This document shows, piece after piece, positions 55,101 to 64,000 of a stretch of DNA of 64,000 bases. Location of the stretch: positions 5,750,225 through 5,814,224 of the forward strand of contig OZ005690.1 of NCBI GenBank assembly GCA_963930775.1, written 5' to 3'. This DNA is from Cliona cf. orientalis. Lineage: Eukaryota; Porifera; Demospongiae; Clionaida; Clionaidae. Made by a program: the position numbers and the translations under genes. Each line of letters begins with the position of its first letter. Positions within the stretch are counted from its first letter, which is position 1. Under the pieces are notes generated by a model that saw only the letters and a program-made list of their open reading frames with translations, was not told the origin of the DNA and ran no database searches.

Positions 55101-57448
55101 ATGACTGAATCAAATAACAGCAGTGAAGTAGGAACCAGGGGGGCCAGGGGGGCCACTGGCCCCCCCAATATTTCAGAAGGGGGGGCCTGGCCCCTCCAAT
55201 AATCAGGCTTGATACAAAACCCTTGTGTATGTTTTCTTTTAATTTTCAATATATACCAGACTTTCTTCGTAAAAGAATTACTAAAATATGACCTCTACAA
55301 ATGAATAATTGTGGTCACAAAATTCAGTAATCAAAGCCACACCCACAACTTGTATCGGTGGCCCCTGCAACACGCGATTGCTTCCTACTCCACTGAACAG
55401 TGTTGATGAGAAGAACCTCCACGACTACCTAGGAAGAGGTGTGGATGGCAGAACACCACCTGAAACATGGTTGGGTGCACTGGATGCATATATATAGCCG
55501 TGAAAAAATTCGAAATGTACATCCAAAAGAAGTAAACATCTCTGTGAAGCCAGTTTCACAGCACAAATCTGAATCCAGCTGCCACATGAAGAAGAGTACA
55601 ACAAATGCAGAGGGAAACTTTAATGTTAAACCACACCCAGTCACACAGCTAGGAGGAAAATTGACAGCTAAGCACGACACCAGCAAGTTGTGGAGGAGCC
55701 ATAAAGTTCGCCATATAACAAGAAGGGTAGTAATGTATGACGATGCAAGCAAAGATCCAGGTACAATCACGAGGAACAATACCCACTATACCAAGTATGA
55801 ATGTGAACTAAGCCAGTTCATTTTGGATCATATCGATGAATTGCAGAGAGAAGCAAAGAACGAATCTGCTGCAGATGAAGAGATGAACCTGGGGAAAGAG
55901 GTAGCAGATCTTGAGGGAGAGGATGCTGTGGCTAAGCTTGATGTTTATCTCGGCGATATAAGACGAAGAAATAAGAGTGAATCAACTCAGCAGTTATGGC
56001 AAATTGTAGCAGATGCTTGCTGTGCATTCATGGAGGAAAGACAATACACCCACTATGTGCACAATATAGTATTGGGTGCTTCAATACAAGAATTGTCTCA
56101 TGTAGCTCAATCAAGCACTGATGTATCGGGTGAAGTTCACGGGAAAGGAGGAGGCTACGCAGGTGTTGGAGCAAGCGGAAATTTACATAAGGAAATGAAA
56201 CGAAATAGCACCATGAAAGACATAAGAGGAACAGCTGATTTTAGCACTGAATTCGTGACAAAGGAAGATGTTATTGATGTTGCTGTAAATCCAGTGAGTT
56301 CCCTTATCAACAGAAAGTCACGAGAGTTAAAGGTGCTGATGGAAGGACTGCTATCCTCCTATAGTCAACATGGAAAAGGTGAGATAATGCAAAAGAAAGT
56401 TTTAGCACGTAGAGAGTTCTTTAGGGTGGGCACTGGGGGGTGGGTATGGGCATATGAATATTTCCAAAATGATGGTCAGATAAGCAAAAGATGTCTTATT
56501 ATCAACATTCTAATAATTAAAAGCAATAACATTATGTCTGGTTTAGGTAATCCATTGGGACCATTTCTTATTTGCTGTGGATCTGGATCTGAGCCAAAAT
56601 TGTACTGGCAGGTAGATAACAATGAGATCCTTTGTACAACTGAAACAACCAAAGCATCTATATTTCACGTATACATTAAGCAAGGGAGCAAACATTTCCA
56701 TATTGTGCACCCAGAGAGCACGAAAATCGTAACAGTCCAACGAAAAAATATTTTTGATCGCAAGACTAAGGCACTGAAATTGGTACAAATTCCCACTCCA
56801 CGAGACATGTACCTAAAATTACATTGCAATGCCACCAATAAATCAGTCGCCGTCCCTCAAACGGCTATAGCTTGGGAAGAAAAATCACCATTTTTTGTCA
56901 AATTCTCCAAGAGCGTTTTTTCACGATATATTGCTGCTATTGAATGTTATGATGACAATACTGCAATGAAAGATGATGCAGGTTTGAATGAAAAATTGAA
57001 GATCAACAAAGCGATAGAAAAAGGAAACCCACAACCTAAACACAAATTAGTTAGCTGCGCAGCTACTAAGTATGATAGTAGTCTAAGAGATCTCAAGCTA
57101 ATGCCACTACATTTTAAACCGGCAGTATCAAGCAAACTACCAGCACCTGTGACACTCAAAGGAGAGCACATAGCTAGGCATTGCTGCCTATCCCTTCCTC
57201 AATCAAGGAGTTTTGATGACTCCAACCTGTCCACTGATGGTGGGGAAAGTAATAGTTCCAGTGTATCTTCTCAGCTTGAAGGAAAATCCACAACTAATAC
57301 TGAAAGCGACAACAGTTCATCGCCTCAAAATGTATCTCGCATTGAATGTGACTGCAGCTCGCCCACACCAACGGATCCTAATGAAATAGCATTTTTTGAA
57401 CTTGTTGGTGATGAGTATGACTTTCCTCTAGATATTAATTTTATTTAG
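55101..57448 (+). pseudogene. Unrecognised family, copy 2 (N-terminus disrupted, remainder open)
   Basis: The ATG at 55101 begins MTESNN, then a hAT-like MITE (55121-55395) interrupts the codons. Coding resumes with VDEKNLHDYLGRGVDGRTPP, and a four-base excess near 55485 (GCATATATAT) shifts the frame. From about 55495 the frame stays open to 57448. The open part has a basic region (REKIRNVHPKEVNISVKP), a helical segment (YECELSQFILDHIDELQREA), then a C-terminal half with beta-rich text (FHIVHPESTKIVTVQRK; DMYLKLHCNATNKSVAVPQ), and a Ser-rich tail ending DEYDFPLDINFI. A probable intron (about 56379-56545, donor GTGAGA, acceptor TTTAG) happens to be open in frame. The family is not recognised; a beta-trefoil-like fold for the C-terminal half is only a guess. 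Confidence 0.65.
55121..55395. mobile_element. hAT-like MITE inserted in the first exon of the 55.1-kb gene
   Basis: CAGTGAAGTAGGAACC at the left, GCTTCCTACTCCACTG at the right, flanked by AACAG on both sides (55116-55120, 55396-55400). Removing it with one AACAG restores alignment to the first exon at 44403. Confidence 0.88.
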
Positions 57449-58836
57449 AATAAACTTCATATTAGCTTTATTATTACATTAGTTTCTAGTGGTATTCATG
57501 CAGCAAAAAAAATTAATTAATAATTATAGCAAGCTACACATTTTTATGATGCACTTAACAGTTCACTCCCACCATAATATATTATATCTTGGTATTCAGT
57601 AATAAATTGCCTGCTACTACATGTATATTATTTTCTATGGTTTGGCAGCCACAAAGTAACTTAATTTTGTCCTTCACACGGCAAGAAATGTAGCCATGTA
57701 CATTCTACAGTCACTGTGCTTCACATAGAAAGGAGGGCCCAAACTACTAATGTGACAGTCATAGACAAGCAAACCACAAACTCCATCATTGTCAACATGT
57801 ACAATAGCTACTGCCCTAAATCCGTCGTTGTTATCTGACACACCAGCCGGTTCCATCTGTACAGTACGTACTAATGTCTCAAACTTTAGAAGACGAATAT
57901 ATACTCAATTATCAGCCCATGACAGCTATCCTAATAATTATTTCTTAAACATCAAACTTGATTATGAGCTATCAAAGCCCTTAAAAAAGGATATGGCCTG
58001 AGAATCCACTCTAGCTCTTTCTGTGGAGCACTGTATATACAAGGTTTCACATGGTTATTTAATTTACATGATCATTGTAGGCTTCTAAAATGAGCCACCA
58101 ATAACCATACTGTCTACAAACTAATGATGAGCCCTTAGAGTGCAAATACCCAAGACATCCGCATGCACAATATGATCAGTGGCAATAATTAAATGATCTA
58201 TTGGCCTCACTTCTATGATCAGCAATTAGAAATTAGTTTTGTGTATACATTCCTATGTAGCTAGGTTACTGTACTGCATAAGAATTTTAGTGCTCTAGCT
58301 ATTTTAGCAATCAGAGTGCAACCTCAGCCAGCAATTGCAGGGCTATGTGGTGTCACCATTAACAAAGGACTTCATAGCTCTTGATCATAATTCTACACAT
58401 CTGCATGCTACTGGTCAATTTACTGGTATTATGTGGTATACATTATAATAGCTAGCTATGCCTTGAATGATATGTTCACTTCTAGAAACATTTTTTTCCA
58501 ACCTGGCCATGGCACTTAATATGTAGCTACATTGCTCTTTAATTCAAATGACCTTCCTTCTTATTAATATGTATAAATAAGAACATGTAAAGACTAGTGT
58601 AGTATCGAATAATTTCGACATATGTGCACGTCCATTTGGCTGCAGTTCTAGCTAGCACTCCACTGCCTCAGATTTCCATGGCCAGAAGCTGACTCCATAA
58701 TATTATTGGCTTAGATGCCTGTTCAAACATGTACCAGTACACGTGTTTCTGTGACACACAGGCAATGGCATGCACATATTAAGCATAATTATTTTAACGT
58801 GTAAGACTAGCTAGTTCTTTAGAAACAAAAATTAAT
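57449..58836. other. Intergenic part of segmental duplication copy 2
   Basis: No gene recognised. It aligns in pieces with 46459-48790. Confidence 0.45.
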
Positions 58837-58840
58837 ATAG

Positions 58841-60352
58841 CTACGGTGTGTGCACTTTCTGTATTAATTTTTCAACAGAATAGTCCGAGTACATTATATA
58901 AAGATTCCACTTCCATAATAAAATCCCCTCCTGATGAATTGTAATATCCTGTCTCAGGAGGTGCAGCTGCCTGAGGTAATAAGTGGGACTGAATGAAGTG
59001 TACTCACTTGCATATAAGAACCTGTGGAAGGCAAGTGTGAAGGCTGCCCAGAAAAGTGCTTTGTCAAGGGGAGCAAGTGATTGCTTGCGAGACAGCTCAC
59101 TTTTGATGACATGTAATAGTTGGAGTGTGATTGGAAGTGTACGTACTGCATTTGTTGTCACCATTATGGCCGTGCACAGGTAGTGGAGCATAAGGAGGTA
59201 CTTGTCAATGTAGAACTGGTTGCGCCAGTGTATTCCGAGGAGGTGCCAATCCTCCTGATGGACTGGGCACAACCGGAAGGCATTCTTAAGGTCAATTTTT
59301 GCTATCAGTGCTCCTGAGCCCAGATCTTGACACATTTGGATGGTGTCATCTACTGTTTCGTACAGTGGCCCAGAAGGTCACTTGAGATTACATATTAGCC
59401 GTTCGATTGTGCTAAGAGATTGCACATTAATGATTCGAACCTCAAATCTCCAATCTCTTAGGACACTGTGCTGAGAGATTGCACATTGGCGATTTGAATC
59501 CCGATTGTCCAACTCTAATAAGTGTAAACAGTGCTTAAGAGATTCAAATCCCCAATGTGCAATCTCTTAGCACACCATCTCTTAAGAGGTTGGAGATAGG
59601 GGATTCAAATCCCCAAAGTGTAATCTCTTAGCACGGCGTCTCCTAAGGGATTAGAGATAGGGGATTCAAATCTTCAATATGCAATCTCTTAGCACAGTAG
59701 CTAGTGCTAAGAGATTGGAGATTCAAGGTTTCAATCATCAATATACAATGTAGTGCTAAAAGATTGGTGATTGGGGATTCGAGTTGCCAATGTGCAATCT
59801 CTTAGCACAGTGTTCTAAGGGATTGGACATTAGTGGTTCGAATAATGTTACCAATGTGCAATCTCAGTGTCCTAAGAAATTGGACATAATTTCAAGAATT
59901 CCACAGAGTCCTATATAGCTATTAGAGTAGGACCATCGGGATTCAAAACGCCAATGTGCAATCTCTTAGCATAGTGTCCTAAGAGATTGGAGATTTGCAG
60001 TTCGAATCACTAATGTGCAATCTCTTAGCACAATCGAACAGCTAATGTGCAATCTCAAGTGACCTTCTGGGCCACCGTAGTTTTGTACTGTAGAGAATAG
60101 CTATTTGTGTGGATCTACTCTGTCCTGCCGTAGCAGATAAGTGATTGATTAGTCGCCAGCCACGATCCTTTCTGGGGATGACACCAACTCCTGAAAAGTG
60201 TAAAATTTAAGGGGGAGTGGGGAAGAGGGCAGCCATTCTATGTTCCATAACCTCTTTCTTGAGGGCTTCATCAACACTACTGGGGTATTGCATGGTAAGC
60301 AGAAGAGAGATTTGGTGGGGTTAATGGTAAGTGTGGACCAGCATATCCACAT
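58841..60352 (-). pseudogene. DIRS-type retrotransposon remnant (RT joined to tyrosine recombinase by deletion)
   Basis: Read on the minus strand. From 60352 there is a region with KPSRKRLWNIEWLP, then, after a frame change, VIPRKDRGWRLINHLSA (RT fingers). A 0.7-kb element interrupts it after YSLQY. From 59355 it resumes VDDTIQMCQDLGSGALIAKI and DLKNAFRLCPVHQEDWHLLG, the RT palm as in DIRS1/Ngaro elements. At about 59210 it jumps directly to TLPITLQLLHVIKSELSRKQ and LFWAAFTLAFHRFLYASEYT, the start of the tyrosine-recombinase domain, so most of RT, RNase H and the linker are deleted. The flanks (about 58917 and 60570) match contiguous sequence at 48850-48905 in copy 1. Inactive. Confidence 0.75.
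59362..60080. mobile_element. Inverted-repeat element with internal satellite-like repeats
   Basis: GTGGCCCAGAAGGTCACTTG and about 50 further bases are mirrored at the right end (CAAGTGACCTTCTGGGCCAC). The interior has many divergent units built on TGTGCAATCTCTTAGCACAG and AGAGATTGGAGAT. TTTCGTACAG at the left and TTTTGTACTG at the right may be a decayed target duplication. It splits the DIRS reverse-transcriptase sequence. Confidence 0.75.
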
Positions 60353-60574
60353 AAGTAAGAGAGCTCTGATGGCTACCTGACTGAGCGAATGTATGGTGAG
60401 TTATTGCTGTGTCAGTGCCTACGTGTAGCTCTTGTTGTGGGCAAAGACTAATTAGATCATTTGCACTTGCGCTGGGCATGCACATACGTTAAACATTCCT
60501 GCTCTGGGACACCGTTAATTTCGGTTTATGTCAATAAACCCCATCATTTATCCAAATAAATGTGATATTTCTAC

Positions 60575-61320
60575 TCAATACTTCAGAAATGGCTGAAACT
60601 TTCTCTTTGATATACACCTAGGTGCAAAAAACCGTAAGCTATAGGAGGAGTGCATCATGGAGCATATTGAAAGAACTTAGCTATAATAATGTTTACGTAC
60701 CATCCTATAGTTTTGTGGTGGCCAGAAGGTGGCGAAAGTCGCAACTAGTACGGGTTATCTGTTTTATCAACATGTAGCTAACACTAGGTACAAGGAATAC
60801 TTCACCTTTTATTTCCTTCTATTTCCTATTCTTCTTAGACTATTTCCTATTAGCTTCTGTTGAGTCAGAAACACCGGCTGTAAAATTATAGTACACAGAT
60901 TATCTGTTTCGATCCTTTGTAGTTGACGGTGAAACTATATTTTTGCAGCAGGATAGGACATGCTATGAGCGAAATGCATCAAATATTATAGACCTACTTC
61001 ACTCAACCAGCTAATAATCAACGTTTTATTATTATCCTGATATAATTGTTACAGTAGCTATTGCTGAGCTATCTTTAGTTCATTATTATCATCTGAGTGA
61101 GAGTAACTACCAATAATAAGGTGTAATACCAATAATAATACATTAGAAAGATTTTCTTGTTAGTAAACTTGTTCTTGCATTTGATAACATTTCTGTCTAT
61201 TTGAATCTTCATACTTGGATTAAAATTAATCCATTAATGACAGCCAACCATTATCTGGTGTGCACTGGCAACTGTAATATTCTCAAACTTCTTAGAATCT
61301 GATTTTGGCTACACACTTCC
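60575..61320. other. Junction region lacking the beta-helix gene
   Basis: 60575-60990 aligns with 48905-49350 (upstream of the beta-helix gene), and about 61020-61180 aligns with 52980-53130 (downstream of it). No ORF is present. Confidence 0.6.
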
Positions 61321-61329
61321 CGGTATGCA

Positions 61330-61622
61330 AGTCTGCATTTGCAAAAATTGACAGCAAGGCTATATGCCATGATCATAAAGAAGAATATACAGGGAGATCG
61401 AGGAAGTCTTAGAGAGGTTACTTTACAGGCTGTGAGCGGAAGAGAGTTTACTTTACAGGCTGTGATAGTTGGTCAAGGCTTGGGGGCCATTCCTAGATCA
61501 GCTGTCAGAATCTCTCTGGATGATGATGCCAAACTTGGATCTCCACCCTATCACATACAACCTACTGGAAAAGCATGCAAAAATATATCTTATCGTAGCG
61601 TAGATTACCGATTATCGACCAT
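61330..61622 (+). pseudogene. Fragment of a second beta-helix/multi-TM protein gene
   Basis: GREFTLQAVIVGQGLGAIP followed by SAVRISLDDDAKLG and a C..ISY ending corresponds to the GELFNISVVVVGYDFG region of the 1,158-residue protein at 49437. Only this internal domain is left. It starts after a short open stretch and is cut by the TTAA MITE at 61623. A duplicated phrase (VTLQAV, FTLQAV) indicates a small internal tandem repeat. Confidence 0.6.
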
Positions 61623-62642
61623 TTAAGGTACCATTTAATTGCGTGGGCGTGAGCGTCAGGAATGGCTAATTCAATTAGCGAATCGTGAAGGGGCGTGGCC
61701 GAAGAGGCCATACGAGTGCTTTTGGTCGAAGGTGGGCGTGTCCAGAATCGGCCAGGGATGATTATGCGCGTGTAATTAGCGACCGGAAGTGGCCCCTGAA
61801 GAAAAGGCCGGTAATTGCCCACATCAAAGCAAGATCAAAGCATTCTTGCTTAACTATTAACCGCAACGACAAAAAAAAAAAAAAAAAAAAAAAAAGCTAA
61901 TTAGGCCTAATTAAGCATGTGGGCGTGTTCCTGGCACTGTGTGGAGTGTGTGCGTGTGCGTTAATGCAGGTTTTATTGCTTCCGATTGGGCGTGGCTTCA
62001 CGGGCCAGTGCTTGGACATCGGCGCCTGGGACTTGGCCTCGGCGATAGATGGGCGTGTCCCGGAAGCGGTGGTGACCTTTGAACCCCGGGAGGAGGCTTT
62101 GGGGGCGTGGCAGGAGGTCAAAGGTGAGGCCATGTCTGTTAATGAGGCACTGTACGGCGGTGCGATCGAGGGGCCTGTACGGCTGGACGGAAGCTGACGA
62201 TGGTTTGAAGCGGATGTGGTTGCGATGACGTGTTGTTACTCCGCCCACACAGGAAATGAGGTGAGCTCTTGCGTGGGCGGTGTGGCAGAACGGCCTCCAA
62301 GTGTTTGTGTGTGTTTTGGCCTTGAGGAAGCTGTGTGTTTTAATTGGGATTGATTGTGGGCTTCCGGTGGACATCCGGTGGTTAGTAGGCACTTGATTGA
62401 GAATGGTGGTCCTTGGGGAACAGGGTGGGGCTGTTTTGGGCGTGGCCTGGCCCCTCCCTTCCGGCTCGGCTTCCGGTCCATGGAGGATATTAAATGAACA
62501 CTTCCGGCTCTAGCAGCCACACCCCTGAGACCTGTGCAATTAAAAGGGCGTGGTTACACAACATGCACCTCACTAATGACTTTGATGTGGTTTAGGTGTC
62601 ATATCCCCCACCTCACGCCCACGCAATTTAATGGTACCTTAA
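61623..62642 (+). mobile_element. TTAA MITE, copy 3, full length
   Basis: The 1,020-bp reference copy. TTAAGGTACCATTTAATTGC at the left is mirrored by GCAATTTAATGGTACCTTAA at the right; the termini continue as inverted repeats to GCGTGGGCGTGAG with one or two mismatches, and TTAA flanks both ends. An A-tract of about 25 lies near 61870-61894. No transposase is encoded. TTAA duplication suggests mobilisation by a piggyBac-like or Kolobok-like enzyme. The GGTACC ends differ from the CCCTTTCGG ends of the piggyBac unit at 7546. Confidence 0.9.
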
Positions 62643-63141
62643 CGTAATTGGAGCTGTATCTCTGCTTCAGAACGTGACCTTTGCACCGAACAAACACCAG
62701 CAGAAAGAGCGACCACTTACCTACAACATATTATGCAACTTCCAGGGGAAAAGCCCTTGTGGGCTATACGTTATGACCATTTATGTACTACAGTGTTTTG
62801 AACCAATAATCGACCATGTGTACGTATTAATCGATCTTGTGTTTACTTCCTATAGACATATTGTCGACCACGCAGGAACAGCTGCCCTTTGAAGAGGACA
62901 TAGAGGGACTATAGTACATACACTACTGACCCCAGTACACACACAGATGCTGCACACATATAGATCAATGCACAATAAATTCTGTGTTGCAATATCAATG
63001 TTAGCAATAGTAATAAACTGTTGAAATAAGGAAATGAAATAATCGTTGGATTATAATAAGAATGATTCAATACATAAGTATGTACTTCTACACACTAATA
63101 ATGGTTTTTACTAGCATCAGTTAGTGTAGCATGATATGGTT
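62643..63141. other. Intergenic stretch, no supported gene
   Basis: A 72-codon ORF at 62674 has no recognisable domain. The rest is AT-rich and without features. Confidence 0.35.
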
Positions 63142-64000
63142 CTAAGCAAAGGTATTGTTGCATACCTGACACACATACAGTCCGTCATCATTAGTAGAGA
63201 GGCATTCGACATGCATCCATTTTTCACACCTGTCATTGGTGCACTGAATCCATTCTTGACTTAATTCATCATCGATGAGGTCATCTTCATACGCGCCAAA
63301 ACATATTGCACATTCATTGCTGCTGATCTCTCCCTGTTGGAGCCCGTCACCGGTGCTTCTTGTAGGGTACTATCTGTTACGTGGGTAGTTCTCTTTGTTG
63401 GCTTGACGATGCTCCTTGAGTTCAGCTTTTCTCTTCCGTTCAGCCTCCCTTAACTCCGCTTTCTTCTTCTTTTCTATCTCCTTCTCCTCTGCCTTTCTCT
63501 TTCGTTCTGCCTCTCGTTTCTGCCTTTCTTCAGCTTTCTTTCTTCTTTCTTCCTCCTTTTGTAATTTCTTTTCCTCTCGCTCCCTCTTCCGCTGATCCTT
63601 AGCTTCTTCCTCTTCACGCTTTTTCCTCTGCTTTTCCTCCATCATTGCAATAGCATCGGCACTTGTGAGAACACGTGCTCCACTATTTTTTTTGGTTTTG
63701 ATGATTTTGGTGTAGGAGGAATGTTAGGCAATGTTAGAAATTCTGTTAGCGGAGAGAGTGGTTTTCTTCTGGATTCAGATCCAAGGGATGAAGCTCCGCT
63801 TGACGTAGTTGATGGACCACAGGTACTGGAAGGCGTGTGCACCTCACGAGACACTGTGGTAGCTTCTGGATTCCTTTGAGCAGGTGTGCTTGATTGTTGC
63901 GTGCTATCATCAGGACAAGGAGGTGCTCCATTATCACCAGTGTCCATATCACCTTCCCCAAGTGTGTTGTTATCAGGATGAGGTGTTCCAGTGTTCTCTG
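63142..64000 (-). pseudogene. C-terminal end of a pogo/Tigger-like transposase-derived gene (decayed, runs off the window)
   Basis: Read on the minus strand from the window edge: a Ser/Thr/Pro-rich segment (SPLTEFLTLPNIPPTPKSSK), a frameshift in an A8 run at about 63688-63695, then GARVLTSADAIAMMEEKQRK leading into a long Lys/Glu/Arg-rich helix. An in-frame TAG at 63370-63372 separates this from a Cys/His cluster (ECAICFGAYEDD..WIQC..C..WMHVEC..YVCQVC) that ends at 63142. The order acidic/basic coil then PHD-like finger is what I recall for the tails of pogo/Tigger-derived DDE proteins in invertebrates. The catalytic part would be upstream, beyond 64000. Confidence 0.6.

Larger units (their letters stand above)
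54720..61180. repeat. Segmental duplication, copy 2
   Basis: Homologous to 43625-53200. Near 60990 sequence matching the 5' flank of the 49437 gene passes straight into sequence matching its 3' flank near 52985. It contains the DIRS fragment absent from copy 1. Confidence 0.8.

Noticed and set aside
59362-60080. CRISPR-like appearance of regularly spaced repeats
   Set aside because: Eukaryotic context, divergent units of unequal spacing, flanking long inverted repeats and insertion in a DIRS remnant all point to a transposon interior.

Overview
This is animal nuclear DNA, most likely from a demosponge. The genes have introns with GT..AG sites, the base composition is AT-rich with many TAGCTA-type words, and the window is full of short inverted-repeat transposons. 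The protein repertoire also fits a sponge: a TKL-like kinase fused to Kelch repeats, a secreted beta/gamma-crystallin repeat protein, an Ig/FN3 receptor, and a large 'GGAIY' beta-helix protein with C-terminal membrane helices. The species cannot be fixed from sequence alone. No rRNA, tRNA or CRISPR array was seen.

Layout. 0-3.6 kb: a minus-strand seven-exon gene of the DUF6589 type. 3.8-12.7 kb: transposon territory, including a three-deep nest. An outer inverted-repeat element holds a TTAA MITE, which holds a piggyBac-like unit with an intact two-exon transposase whose intron carries a large minisatellite. 13.1-15.4 kb: an intact kinase-Kelch gene. 16.2-17.3 kb: three exons of an unknown gene with an N-terminal SUMO-interaction-like motif. 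18.9-20.1 kb: a Kelch pseudogene. 22.1-23.8 kb: a beta/gamma-crystallin gene of six near-identical 90-residue units behind a TATA box. 24-28 kb: repeats and two weak minus-strand exons.

28.3-40.7 kb: a nine-exon Ig/FN3 transmembrane receptor surrounded by duplicated blocks. The blocks carry four copies of a tiny two-exon gene that encodes essentially only a DnaJ-type zinc finger (four CxxCxGxG motifs in 52 residues). Two copies are intact and two are broken.

43.6-61.6 kb: a segmental duplication. Each half carries a member of an unrecognised gene family at about 44.4 and 55.1 kb; both are damaged, in different ways. The first half also holds an intact 1,158-residue beta-helix/multi-TM gene. 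The second half lacks it and has instead gained a deleted DIRS-type retrotransposon, itself interrupted by another element. A fragment of a second beta-helix gene at 61.4 kb is cut by a full-length TTAA MITE. 63.1-64 kb: the decayed C-terminal end of a pogo/Tigger-like transposase-derived gene, running off the window.

The genes do not form a pathway. The organising theme is cell-surface and signalling genes in a region repeatedly rebuilt by transposons and local duplication. Several insertions can be read against an uninterrupted paralogous copy, giving direct target-site evidence. Exon boundaries were inferred by eye from splice sites and frame continuity.
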